Shown piece after piece: positions 1 to 17,281 of a stretch of 64,000 nucleotides of DNA. Where the stretch lies: the NCBI GenBank assembly GCA_010094025.1, contig ML991772.1, positions 310,001 through 374,000 on the forward strand, read 5' to 3'. Numbering within the stretch: the first letter of the stretch is position 1; every line of letters starts with the position of its first letter. A model generated the notes under the pieces. That model was not told the DNA's origin, did not search any database, and saw only the letters and a program-made list of their open reading frames with translations. The position numbers and the translations under genes are program-made. The stretch comes from Viridothelium virens. Taxonomy: Eukaryota; Ascomycota; Dothideomycetes; Trypetheliales; Trypetheliaceae.

Positions 1-3000
1 CCAAGGCAGCTTTTCGCTTTGGAAAGCTTTACGGACATTCTTTCCGAGGATCAGGCCGATAACATGCTGGATCACGTTGATTTCATCCGGGACGAGGAAG
101 CCGATGTTGCGACAAATGGTCCTGAAGTATTTACCATGGCTATCCGGTCAGCTCAACGAAGGTCACGGAAGTTTTGGTGCGCAATGCACATCAACCAATC
201 AAATCCGGATCTAATCATCTGCGAATTCGAACTTGAAGACGACCAAGAACATCCTCTTGTACCTCCAAACGACACTACGCCAGAGCCGCCTGAGGACACT
301 TTGAACAGCGCTCCTACCCCTGAAGAATTTGCGGAAAGTACGCAGAACTCCAGTAGGCCGTTGCGAGTTTTACGTAGCGCAAGGAAACGTAAAGGAGAGG
401 CTGCAGCAATGGAAGTCTTCAACATCATGTCCCAAGTTCAAGAGCAATTAGCCGCGGCTCGAAATCTGGAGATATTCTTAAAGGTTCTGGTGGGAGTCGT
501 CAAGGAGCTAACCGGATTCCATCGAGTAATGATCTACCAATTCGATCAATCATGGAATGGCCGAGTCGTAACTGAGCTTGTTGACCCAAGAGCAACCAAA
601 GATCTTTACAAGGGCCTTAACTTCCCTGCATCTGACATACCGCAGCAGGCAAGAGACCTTTACAAAATCAACAAAGTGCGATTGTTGTACGATAGGGATC
701 AGGAAACGGCGCGCCTTGTTTGTCGTACCAAGGAAGATTTGGAAAATCCTCTTGATCTTACTTATGCCTATTTACGCGCAATGTCTCCAATCCACCTAAA
801 GTATCTTGCGAATATGGCTGTCCGATCATCAATGTCCATCTCCATCAACGCATTCGAGGAGCTTTGGGGACTGATTGCCTGCCACTCCTATGGATCCAGG
901 GGCATGCGAGTAGCATTTCCCATCCGCAAAATGTGTCGGCTGATTGGCGACTCTGCCTCCCGGAACATCGAGCGGCTGTCCTATGCTTCCCGGCTTCAAG
1001 CTCGAAAACTTATCAACACAGTGCCGACCCAACACAATCCTTCTGGCTACATCATTGCCTCTTCAGAGGACCTCCTAAAACTCTTCGACGCGGATTTTGG
1101 ACTCCTTTCAATTCGAGACGAGACAAAAATTCTTGGCGCTCTAGAACAGTCACAGGAGGCGCTTGCTATGCTCGAGTACCTGCGGTTGCGTAAGATTACT
1201 TCCGTGACATCGACACAGGATATTCGAGAAGACTTTCCTGACTTACGATATCCACCTGGCTTTCAAGTCGTCGCCGGATTACTCTTGGTACCACTTTCCG
1301 TGAGTGGCAGCGACTTCATCGTCTTCTTCCGGAAGGGTCAGCTTAAGGAGGTTAGATGGGCGGGCAACCCGTACGAAAAGTTCATCAAAGAAGGTACCGA
1401 GGGCTACTTGGAGCCGAGAAAGAGTTTCAAGACTTGGAGCGAGACTGTTGTTGGCAGGTGTAAAGAATGGTCTGAGGAAGAAATTGAGACGGCCGCAGTG
1501 CTCTGCCTTGTTTACGGCAAATTCATCGAAGTGTGGCGTCAAAAGGAGGCTGCTCTGCAGAACAGCCAATTAACAAAGCTCCTTCTTGCGAACTCTGCAC
1601 ATGAGGTTCGCACGCCGCTCAATGCGATCATCAATTATCTGGAGATCGCTCTGGAAGGATCTCTTGACAGCGAGACGAGAGAAAACCTTGCGAAGTCCCA
1701 TTCTGCGTCGAAGTCTCTAATATACGTTATAAATGATCTGCTGGACTTGACAAAGACCGAGGAAGGTGTCGAGCTCATCAAAGGAGAGGTCTTCGACTTG
1801 AGAGCAACACTACGAGAGGCTACCGATATGTTCCGTGGTGATGCACGGAGGAAAGGAATAATTTACGAGATCGTTGAAGCACAGGATCTTCCTGGGAATG
1901 TCATCGGCGACCAGCGAAAGATTAGGCAATGTATATCGAACGTCACTGCTAATGCCATCCAGAATACGTCGGAAGGCGGTGTAAAAGTCGAGATGCGGGT
2001 TGCCTTACACAGAGAGGACCGTGTTGACATTGAAGTCATCGTTGAGGATACCGGTGCTGGGATGACTTCAAAGAAGTTGGATGCTCTCTTTCGAGATTTG
2101 GAGCAAGTACAATCTGTCGAGAGTGATGCAATGGTGGAAGAGACCCTTGCTCCAAGCACTAACAAAGCTCTTCCAGAATCTGAAGAGGCTAAGCGCACAC
2201 TTGGCCTTGGTCTCGCAGTTGTAGCACGTATCATCCGGAATATCGAGGGACAATTACGGCTTAAATCGGAAGAGGGAAAGGGCTCTCGCTTCATTCTCAC
2301 ACTACCCTTTGATCTTCCTGATAACGAACCCAGACCGAGCGTAAGTTCTGAGGCAACCGTCACTCCACCTGCAACAAATATAGAGTCACCTTTCGACAAC
2401 ACCTCCACTGCAGGTAGCAACACTCCGCAACCCAAACTATCGGCTTCAACACAAGAACTCACACTTGTACGTCCCAACTCGCGGGTACAGAGATCTGCCT
2501 CAGATCTTGCTAGTCCAGGTCCCGACAATTCGCTTTCTCGTCGCAACAGTGGCGATAGTGTCAACTCGAAGAAGTCGTTGAGAAGCCTCCGTTCCCAGTC
2601 TTCAACACACAGTACCAAGAGTGATGTAGATCGACTAATCGAAGCTATCCAAGAGCCACAAATGGTCGGACAAGAGCATCACCGCAGCAGTCAACGTAAG
2701 GGCTCGGTTGGCCAGGTCGGACCATCCAGACCCAGAGTCGATAAGAGAGGCAGTCAGCAACAAATCAGCAGACCAGGTTCAAGGCATTCTGGAGAAAGAC
2801 CGAGGAGTTTGGACGCGGCTGTTGCCCCACCTGAGCACCTACGACAGCTCAAGACCGATGCAGGGAGTCCAGGGGAGCAGAAAGTAAAGGATTCTAAGCG
2901 GCCGCTACGGGCGGTCAAAGTACCAGAAGAAGGCGTAACTCCTATGCCTCGTGAGGATCCTTTCACTTCGCAGAAAGTGGAAGAGTTGACGGACAGATCC

Positions 3001-3944
3001 TCAGTCGCGAGCGACGTTACGGCAGGGAGGGAAGGATCTATAACGGATCAACCATTAGCGGAAACAGATGAGCATGGTAATTTAACGGCGGACCATTTAC
3101 GAGTGTTGGTTGCCGAAGACGACCCTGTGAATAGTAAGATCGTGAAAAAGCGGCTAGAAAAGCTGGGACATGATATTCAGCTTACTGTCAACGGCGAAGA
3201 GTGTTCGAGCATGTACGGGGAACACAGCGGACATTTTGATGTCATCCTGATGGACATGCAAGTAAGGCTTCGCCCACTCCTCCGTTCTCCGCAATGCTAC
3301 TGCAGCAAAATGCTGACAAAGTGCGTTTCGAATAGATGCCTATCGTGGACGGCCTAACCTCAACCAAAATGATCCGCTCATTCGAGAAATTGAACCCGAC
3401 GCATGCACTTTCGAACCGCGCCCGCCTCAATGGCCGCGTTCCGATCATCGCCGTGTCAGCTTCCCTCGTCGAGAAAGACCGCAAGACCTACATTGATGCA
3501 GGATTCGACGCCTGGATCCTCAAGCCCATCTCCTTTCCTCGCCTCAACGAGTTGCTCCACGGCATCGTCCAACGTGACGTACGATCCGAGAACGTCTACC
3601 GTGATGGCTGGGAGTGGGAGAAGGGAGGATGGTTCCAGGCGGCTCCAACAGATGCATTCGACACCGATACATCACCATCTGGAAAACCACCTGTGCAGCA
3701 ACCCAGTGAGGGGCTTAAGATGGCAGCTGCAAGCGATGATCCACAGGGACCGGGAGACGATGCAGAAGGCGTGCAGCCAGAGGAGCAGCATCGGTTAATG
3801 GAGAAACAGAAAGAAGAACGGAGAGACTTGGGCTTGGCAGGGGACGGCCAGAAAGACGATGATGAGGGTGAGGAGAAGTGGGAAGAGAGCGTGGAGAATC
3901 AGCCGATCGGCTCCCCTTCCAAGACCGGAGGACCGGCATCATGA
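1..3944 (+). CDS. fphA: Fungal phytochrome-like hybrid histidine kinase, 5' end missing
   Basis: Red-light sensing hybrid histidine kinase; the frame is open at the left edge, so the N-terminus with the expected bilin-binding cysteine lies outside. Exons 1-3261 and 3336-3944; the 74-nt intron has a CTGAC branch site at 3313-3317. About 1289 residues are visible. In order: end of the PAS domain; GAF domain with the phytochrome hallmark PASDIPQQAR (about 625-654), RAMSPIHLKYLANMAVRSS and LWGLIACHSYG; PHY region; HisKA with the H-box AHEVRTPLNAI (phosphorylated His codon near 1600); HATPase_c with a DTGAGM box and a GLGLAV box; a Ser/Pro-rich linker of about 260 residues; and a response-regulator receiver domain with acidic pair EDD, phospho-acceptor Asp at 3253-3255 and the conserved Lys in LKPIS at 3522-3524. 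The intron falls just after the phospho-acceptor. The last 75 codons are acidic and purine-rich. Family known from Aspergillus FphA; the assignment rests on motifs. Confidence 0.93.
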
Positions 3945-5626
3945 TGAACGAGTATTCCTATGGCAGTTTCAACGCACCTTTCTCAGCCTGAAATATTCGG
4001 CTTTCGAAACGGCTGCAGGTCCATGATCCTATGATCCTATCTTACCCTTTGACTATACATATTGATTGGCTTTGGGCGTTTTTGTGGCACGGGTGGTCAT
4101 GTCAACGTTCGGAAGAAGCATTCAGCGTGCACACTTCTCCTTCGTTGGTTTCCGCATGACGACGGCGTTCGAGCGGGTTCTCACATCTCCTCTTTTCATT
4201 GCTCTCTTTTTGATTCTTGATGAAGGAAACGAAAGTTTTTGGAATGTCTTAGTTTCTTTCTTGCTTGTTGCAAGAGTCTGTATCACGGGATCACGCCATG
4301 GCTTTGGAGAGTAGAACAGACATTTGCTGACTTACTTGATTTTTCTTAAGTTGGGCGAAGCGAAACTTGTACAAGTACGCCTTTTCGTGTTGGACTTGCA
4401 AGCGCAGAGCGTTCGGTTGGTCGCTCAATACAATCAAAGTTTCAGTGACGGCGAATGCAAGTCAAGAGTCTTGAGATCGAGGTAAGATGAATGAGAAAAT
4501 TCCATTTCACATGTATTATACATGTCATTCTCTTGATTGCCCAGATTTTCTACTGGATTCTTCGTCATCATTTCCTACAAGCCACTCCCGCACTTTGTTA
4601 GGTGATACCCTGCTTAGCTACTCCAGATAACACCATCCGAAAAGCAATACGTGATAGGGGATGTCGCCCTTGCATTTTCAAATTCTAGCAGCATATTTAA
4701 AATTACAATTCATAGTCTGATATGCCCCTTTTAGTGCTGATATCTGCGGCTTGAAGATCTCTACGGACTCTCTTCCACCGCCCCGGTACACGCATACCCC
4801 AGCCAGGCTTCCTTCCAAATTATAGCCTGCCACGTTTTCACTTCTGAGTCTCTCGGATAGCAGTCTCCTTTGTCAGGCCATGCGGTTTAGAAGCGATTGT
4901 CTGACGCGACAATGACTTCTTATTATGAAATCAACCACGAAAGCTTGTAGCTTGCGTCATGTTCATGCTGTGATATTTTGGCCGCATAATGCCTGACGGC
5001 TTCCCGGAGGGTTGGTCGCGGTCAGACCCTGACGCTCGGTGGTTCTACCCTACCCTTTGCCCTATGGTTGCTTTTCCAGCACGCGAGATTAGGATCGAGC
5101 TGGGATCAAATGAAACGAGAGATGGGGAGCCCCTCGGCTCACCACCCTCCAAGATTTCTAGCAACGGGAGGATTCCGATTGCGCGACCGTGGCCGGTGCT
5201 CCCTCGCTCGTGACAGCCTCATGAGACCCTATCATCCTATCTCGCGCCCAAGCCCAGCCAGGATCCCAGCGGGATGGGAAATTTCCGGGGAAAAATGGAC
5301 CGGTATCAAGGATAAGACAGTCATCATCAAGAAAGACCATCAAATCGACCCTATAAGGCGAAGGGCAGTGCCAGGCTAAGCATGCTAAGGCCAGTAAGAT
5401 TTGCAACGGCAGCCGTTTTTAATGTCCCCGCCGTTTGGAGCGCTTGGCGGGAAACTTTAAGCCACGGTACCGGGACCGGAAGAAGCAAGAACGAAACGTA
5501 GCCGGTATCCGCGGCCATGACAATGACAGCGGCCAGCTGGGTAAGTCGAAAGCAAGCGCGAGCTTGGCGGCCGGCGATCTGACGCGTGCTCACGATAGCC
5601 AATGAGCTGCAGGGCGGATCAAGGCT

Positions 5627-5665
5627 TGCGTGGGCTGCGTGGGCTGCGTGGGCTGCGTGGGTGCG
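5627..5665. repeat. Short 9-bp tandem repeat
   Basis: A unit of the type TGGGCTGCG is repeated about three and a half times, with a final unit shortened by one base. It lies in the upstream region of ste20 and in no supported gene. Confidence 0.85.
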
Positions 5666-6141
5666 ATGAGGAGCGGAAGAGAGGTAGCTAGAGATAGTAA
5701 TTAACTCATCGGGGCAAGGCTTAGAAGTTCCTCGGTGGCACACAGCTGCAGCCGTGACCAGGTCCGATGGGCGGGGAGTATCGGGACTGCTACGACTGGA
5801 CCAGCCCACACCCTGGCTCGGCGTCGACCGTGGATAGACTTGATTGCAGGAGTCGGGCATGAAACGGGCGGAGGGCAGATGGCAGAGGGCAGCGACAGCT
5901 CAGAAAAATTTGAAAATTGCTGCGATGGCGTCGACGACTGGCACGGTGGTGACCAGGTACATCGTCGACGTTGGCCGTGGGGTTGACGTTTGGGGCACTG
6001 CGCTGGTGCAACGGCTCAGAGGGGCAAAGCTGGAGGATTCTGGAGTCTGGACGTGTGTTGTCTGTAGTCTGTACGGATAGTGTCTGTGTCGCTGCCGCGG
6101 GCTGGTGATAAGGCGCCTCTGATCGGTTGAAGGAGTTCCCA

Positions 6142-6168
6142 GTCGTCCTAGTCGTCCTAGTCGTCCTA
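6142..6168. repeat. Three-copy 9-bp tandem repeat
   Basis: The unit GTCGTCCTA occurs three times head to tail, about 180 bases upstream of the ste20 start codon. It may sit in the promoter or 5' leader. Confidence 0.9.
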
Positions 6169-6347
6169 AGACGGAAGAGCGATTTCATCCCAGCGACAGC
6201 CCCCCAGCATCGATTCTCCTCCGCCGACGCTTTACGCCGGTGTTGCCGTGCCTGCTTTTGCCTGCTCTCCTGCTGACTTGTCTGGCCTCTTCGTGGGTGC
6301 TCCTCCTTGCTGCGGCATCTAGCAAGCGGCTGTATCCTGCCGCGACC

Positions 6348-9398
<3,051 letters not shown>

Positions 9399-10532
9399 GG
9401 GGCGTGTACGCCGTCTTCGAATCCGCAGCAGTCGTGTCATGCATGACGAAGCATGTTTGGTTGGAGTTCTCTTCTCCCACCATGCACTTCTATCAAGTGC
9501 GTGCCCAAAAACGCCATCTGTTGCTCCATATTTTGGACCCTCTCACCGAGTTTCTGTACCACCACCATTTTTGCATATCTGCCACAGACATGTTGAGCTT
9601 CCACGCATCAGTCAAAGGGCGCACAGGACTGATTTCGCCTAAGATTCGCGCGACTCCACTGGCCTTTGGTTTCCAGGTCGAAAAATCTTGCATGGACGAG
9701 CCATGTTCGGATTTGTGCCTGAAGCACATGAATGCACTACCGTGCCCCCAACTAGACTTACTGCACTTTGTCTTCTATCCCGAGCTCTATCCGCTCTGCA
9801 TCCATCTTGGCGGTCAATCATTCTAATGTTCGCATCATTATGCTGAAAGCCACTTTTTAGTCATCACACAAAGTTACGCACTCAAGGACTTGGAGACATT
9901 CATACAGGTGGGATCACACGTGGATCTCCGACAAGCTGTAGTTGCACGCTTGGTAGCCGACAATCTGGGGTCGTTCCTCAGTTGATCTAGAGGCGGAGGA
10001 GATTGCAAGCGCACATTGGGTCGGACTTCAAATATATATACATCTACGGAATGACAACGTGAGGACGAGGACTTCTCTAGTCTCGCGGCTGCTGGAGTTG
10101 TGGTTCCCGTAGCTGCTTGAGACGCGGCCGGGCTTTCATGGAGGGTTCAGATATTCCATTTAGATGTGAGGGGACATCCAGAAATCTTAGAACATATACG
10201 TGATCATTCTTTGAACTCTCTTTCCAGATAAGAAACGTGACTAGGAAGGCGGAATCTGCCTTGCCCAAGGTAGATATCTAGAAAGCGAAACTTGGAAAGA
10301 CGGATGCGCATGCTTGGAGGCTCAGACGTCCCAGCAGAACGTCATCGTTGCCTACCACCTTCAACGCGCAACTTTGCGCCTCTCTCGATCCAGCCTACTA
10401 TATCTCAAAAGACCAAGGCACCCAAAACTTTCACGTTTACCACGTCCTAGGTGCTTGGGCTAAGCTACATTCTCCGCACAGTATATTGCCTGGCCCGGCT
10501 CTGAGCGTAGCTGGCGCCAACGAAGCCTCATC
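9399..10532. other. Spacer between ste20 and hse1
   Basis: Holds the ste20 3' region and the hse1 promoter. No open frame here has recognisable protein content. Confidence 0.6.
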
Positions 10533-13226
<2,694 letters not shown>

Positions 13227-13254
13227 AGGGGTGTCAGTGTGGTGGGAAGGGGTA

Positions 13255-13325
13255 TGGTATGGCATGGGGATGGATGGGGAAGGGGATGCGAGGAGAGGGG
13301 AGGAGAGGGGAGGGGAGGGAACATG
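13255..13325 (+). repeat. G/purine-rich simple tract after hse1
   Basis: About 60 bases made almost only of G and A, with repeated GGAGAGGGGA units, directly in the presumed 3' untranslated region of hse1. It continues the G-rich run that begins inside the coding region near 13080. Confidence 0.85.
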
Positions 13326-14522
13326 GCTTGTTTTCAAATGAAGGGGAGAAAGTGTGCTACTGGGTGGACTTGGAAGGTTCATAGCGCCTGGGTTGTTTTA
13401 GAAGGAGTTGATGTATCATATTCCCAGATTGTGGAAAACTGTTTTTGGGAAGACGTAAGGGTGCCGATTGGACTTGATGTGGCCGGAATCTATGCCATCT
13501 CAAACTTTGAGCACGAGCAATGTGCAGAACGCATAGTTTGGACCACATCGTTGCTCGATCAAGGTGCATTATAAATACCGCCATCGTGATTGGCTGCCGA
13601 AAGAAGTGATTTGCGTTGTTGGGCTACCATCTCAATCTTACTGACCGCTTTTTGTTTTCTTGAGGGATACTATGCGCCTTTTCGTGCCCCGCACGCTGTA
13701 AAGGCCTCTCAAGCTTCGAGCGCTATCCCTGACACCTTTGCCATCTCTCCTAGAAACTAAAAGTTCTGGACATATTAAGCAGTCAAGGAGTCGAGTATAG
13801 GGATTGACGAATATCTCTGAAGCTCATAATACTTTATACGAAAACAAAGCTACGACGTAAAGCCTACTCAAATCCCACATTCCAAACTGTGAGGCTACAA
13901 ACATGTTTGTACATAAAATAAATACCTGATGGAGAGAGAAGCCTTTAAGCTCTAACTCAGACGTATTGCTAGACTGGAGACAAAGCTCTTGCTGGGGAAG
14001 ATGAATGGATTGGAGTTAAGCTCTTTGACGGTGTGGATCATGAGAGAAAGGTCAAAGGTAAAGGCAAATCGATTATGATATATGATCCGGAGATGCCCGT
14101 GGGTTCTCCACCATTCTGGGTGTATAGCAACGAAAACGAGGACGGGGAAAACACAGTTCCAGCCGGATACGAGGTTCGCGTTATAGGTGCAACTGTAAGG
14201 TTTACGACATGAACTGCAAACCGCATTTCTCAATCAGTCCATGTCAAATGAGATGCATTCAGTAGGAGACGCATATGATCCAATTCCAATTCATACAGCC
14301 TTTCTTGCACCGAATTCACAATATGTAATCTAATTATTTCGCTTAGGTGGCTCTGTGCAAAGATGCGCGTACTCGAACCGAACAAGTAAAGCTTTTCCCC
14401 CCTTCCATGAATTTGAAGCTTGTATACACCATCGTTGAGCCACTCTTCTTCCATCTTCCCCTCCCCTTCCCTCCTCGTCTGGCGTCCTACGTCACAACCA
14501 CTGCACGCTTCCAGGCCCTCCC
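13326..14522. other. Spacer between hse1 and the cytochrome b5 gene
   Basis: Convergent intergenic region receiving both 3' ends. Only short, unsupported open frames; no RNA gene was recognised. Confidence 0.55.
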
Positions 14523-15245
14523 TTATTTACTTGTTCCCTGACTCTGGATGTATTGATACGCACCGAACGCCAATAGCCCACCCACGAGTATAACCGCGTA
14601 CAATCCGACGCCCGCACTCGCGTCCGCTTTGGGTTTCGTGCCCGTGGCCGTGGCTCCTGGGGCGGGCGTCTTAGGCGAGGGGTCACCGGGCTAGAGATCA
14701 TTCGGTTGGTAACGTTCGGAAGATAGTCGGGCGATGATAAGGAAGCTTGCTTAAGGGAGAAGAAAAGGCCAAAAGGATATTGGGACCGGGGTAAGGTACA
14801 CGTACCTGGCGCTTCAGGCCTCCGACTAGCAGGCCATTGAGGATCTCGCGGGCCTCGTCGCTGTGGCCGACATCCTCGAAGGCTTCGGTGGCATCTTGGC
14901 CGCCGACATCGAGTAGCACTTCTTCACCACCGCTGTGGGGAGGGGGAGGCTGGATGTTAGCTTGGGATATGGTGGAGGTGAGGGACGTAAAGCAATGGAT
15001 CCGGATTTAAGTGGTTTATCTCGGGTTTTGCGTGTTCAAGTGGTGCTTGAATGTGGCTTTAAGAGTGGAGGGCGTGCAACACCTTATGTGGAGAGAAAGC
15101 AACGAGACAATGAATTGGCAACGTACGGATGCTCATCTACGAAGGTGGAGGCATTGTAGACCTTATCATGGATGACGACGAAGAGATCTTTCTTGGTTGT
15201 GTGTTCTGACACGTCCGAATATGTGTATTCCTTGTCGGTAGACAT
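14523..15245 (-). CDS. Cytochrome b5, tail-anchored
   Basis: Small haem electron carrier of the ER or outer mitochondrial membrane, serving desaturases, hydroxylases and sterol enzymes. Exons on the minus strand: 15245-15127, 14932-14806 and 14690-14523; 137 residues, the usual size. Exon 1 gives [15 protein letters not shown] and [18 protein letters not shown]; exon 2 continues with [18 protein letters not shown] and [13 protein letters not shown]. The two axial haem histidines are therefore visible, in DEHPGG (split by intron 1) and in VGHSDEA. Exon 3 is a Pro/Ala-rich linker followed by one C-terminal membrane segment ([20 protein letters not shown]) and a short tail. Intron 1 is long for this window (194 nt). 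Which membrane it targets cannot be told from sequence alone. Confidence 0.93.
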
Positions 15246-15935
15246 CTTGAAGCTTGGGATCGGCTTGAGGCTTGTTTGCTGCGCCTGGGGTGGTTGTACC
15301 GCCTTGGATTATGTTCGGGATTCGTGGGGAGGGCAAGGCTTTGAACCGGAGAATTGGAAGACGAGGGGCAGGATCCAGCGAGTGAGCACTTGAAGGTACT
15401 CAAAATGGCACCAAGGAGGCGGAGGAGCTGCTGGAGTTCTCGAGCTTCAATGCCGCTGGTTTGCGGTTACCGGTGTAAAGGCGGTGGTAATCCGGAGAAG
15501 TGGAAATTATTGCCAGTTATAAGCTCCCAGGCGATTACGGTGATTTAGTCAGTGCAGCGCACTGGATCGCGGGTATCGGGGGTGACCAGAAAAAAGATAA
15601 GATGTGGCCCGGTGTCTACAGGCACAGTGACACCAAGCCTTGCACAACGGCGGCTTTGCGGATACCGGTTCGAGCCTTCTCCGCTCAGTACTACCCCATA
15701 CCTGACTTCTCCACATCTTCACGCATCCTCAAAATGTTCCAATTGGATTAGTGATCAGTTGAATTGCAAGGCTGTCTTTTACCATGTGGGTACTCCGGGA
15801 AAGCGAACCAACCAAATGTAGACAAATCTTGCTGCCTGGCAGATAGGGTATCAGCTTCAATGGCTATAAAGTAAAAGTGAGATCCCTCGCGGTCAGAGGT
15901 CTCTTCACTACCAAACGTTCATTGCCTTATCCACG
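15246..15935. other. Divergent promoter region, cytochrome b5 / MAPEG gene
   Basis: 690 bases between two divergent start codons. Apart from a TATA-like site near the MAPEG gene I see nothing specific. Confidence 0.6.
15864..15870 (+). promoter_or_regulatory. TATA-like box of the MAPEG gene
   Basis: CTATAAA lies about 66 bases upstream of the MAPEG-family start codon, a plausible TATA position for a fungal gene. Position and match only; no further support. Confidence 0.35.
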
Positions 15936-16421
15936 ATGTCTGCCATCAACGATCAGCAAAAGGCTCTCCTCGCCCCTGCCATCACCCTCATCTCCTGGAC
16001 TTTCTTCATGGAAGCTTGGATGTATGCCACACGACTCCCCGCCATATCCAAATACAATGTCAAGTACACCAGCCAGCACCTCAGTACAGACTTCAACCGA
16101 CAAATTCCGGCTTCAATTCGATGGAAAGCTGACAATTACAATCACCTCCACGAACAGCCCCCGATTTTCTACGTTATCGTCTTGATGATGGTTTTCTTAA
16201 GCCAAAGCGACGGCGCGACCAGCAAGCTTGGTCTAAATGACAGTGTCAGTGGTGCCACTGGTCTGGACGTGAATCTGGCCTGGACTTACGTGGGAGTGAG
16301 AGTCGTTCACAGCCTAGTACAGGCCATTGCAAATCCCATCCCTGTTCGCTTTGGAGTGTTTGTCACTTCAAGCTTCGTGTTGCTAGGATTGACATTGCGG
16401 ACAGCAAGACTAGTGTTTTGA
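15936..16421 (+). CDS. MAPEG-family membrane protein
   Basis: Predicted four-helix membrane protein of the MAPEG superfamily (membrane-associated proteins in eicosanoid and glutathione metabolism). Single exon, 161 residues, start at the only sensible ATG. Hydrophobic segments are seen at about 10-30, 72-92, 110-130 and 138-158. The family signature is the stretch RVVHSLVQAI followed by IPVRFGVFVTSSFVLLGLT near the C-terminus. Fungal members are mostly uncharacterised; a glutathione S-transferase or peroxidase role is possible but not shown here. It is divergent from the cytochrome b5 gene, which is also a membrane redox protein, but a shared pathway is only inference. Confidence 0.82.
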   Translation: MSAINDQQKALLAPAITLISWTFFMEAWMYATRLPAISKYNVKYTSQHLSTDFNRQIPASIRWKADNYNHLHEQPPIFYVIVLMMVFLSQSDGATSKLGLNDSVSGATGLDVNLAWTYVGVRVVHSLVQAIANPIPVRFGVFVTSSFVLLGLTLRTARLVF

Positions 16422-17281
16422 CAACCGGAACATGAGCCATACCTACCTGAAGTGGAGAATTGAGGAGAATTGGTGCGCAAATTTTCATGATTGAACACTT
16501 CCATCTGGTACTGTCAACGTTCTCTTGGTTCAACATCTGTTCCTCGACTAATTATATCCCTGATGTAATTAATTACCTATGTTGTGGACCAGCTCTTGTG
16601 CATTGCACATATGCACCAGAGCGGCACGACAGACCTTTGTACAGTAGTGTCTAAGAGGCGAGTAATCCCTACTCCAGGATAGGACATTGTCATCATACAT
16701 AATGAAGCAAGAGCTCAAGGTGCCATGTCAATAACACTGAACAGATCTATTGGACTCTGCATAGACTCTTGGGGGCTGGTAATGTGAATTCCGCAATCCA
16801 AAGTAGCCATTTTGGTTTCTACTGCAATTGGAATCAGCAAATATTTCATCACTGTTCAGTTGGCTCTAGCTACACTCAAAGTGAAAGATATGATACATCG
16901 AATGGGCCAAGTTTCTCCTAGGCGACTCCACCGGCATCAGGTCGTGCATTTACTACAAAATTGTCAATGTGTCGGAACCCGAAAGGGCGGTCGGTTCCTC
17001 TTTGTATGACCTCGGCCTTTCTGCCTCCATTCCCGCTGTCCATGATGTCTAGGTCAATGGATGTGATCTTCATAAACGAGCGAATGGGTCCGAATCATTC
17101 CCTGGGACTTGGTATTCTGAATGCCATTGCTGCTGTGATTTTCGCCATGCATGCCCGGAAGGTGGTATATATTTTGGTCATGTGTGGTGCTCTTCGCCAT
17201 TGCATTGGCCTTGTTGGAGGCTTTGAGGATTGAGATGGAAAGCGAAGAGCTGGCGGCGTCTCATATGCTTGACTAGCATCA
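16422..17281. other. Spacer with a weak hydrophobic open frame
   Basis: Region between two tail ends. A 90-codon open frame on the plus strand (16961-17233) ends in a hydrophobic stretch (GILNAIAAVIFAMHA), but it has no recognised family and may be chance or a gene relic. Confidence 0.4.

Larger units (their letters stand above)
3945..6347. other. Spacer between fphA and ste20
   Basis: Intergenic, 2.4 kb. It holds the fphA 3' region and the ste20 promoter and leader. Only short unsupported open frames are present. Two small tandem repeats lie close to ste20 and are listed separately. Confidence 0.6.

Noticed and set aside
16961-17233. Open frame with a hydrophobic end
   Set aside because: No family, no clear start context and no splice partner; kept only as a remark in the spacer entry.
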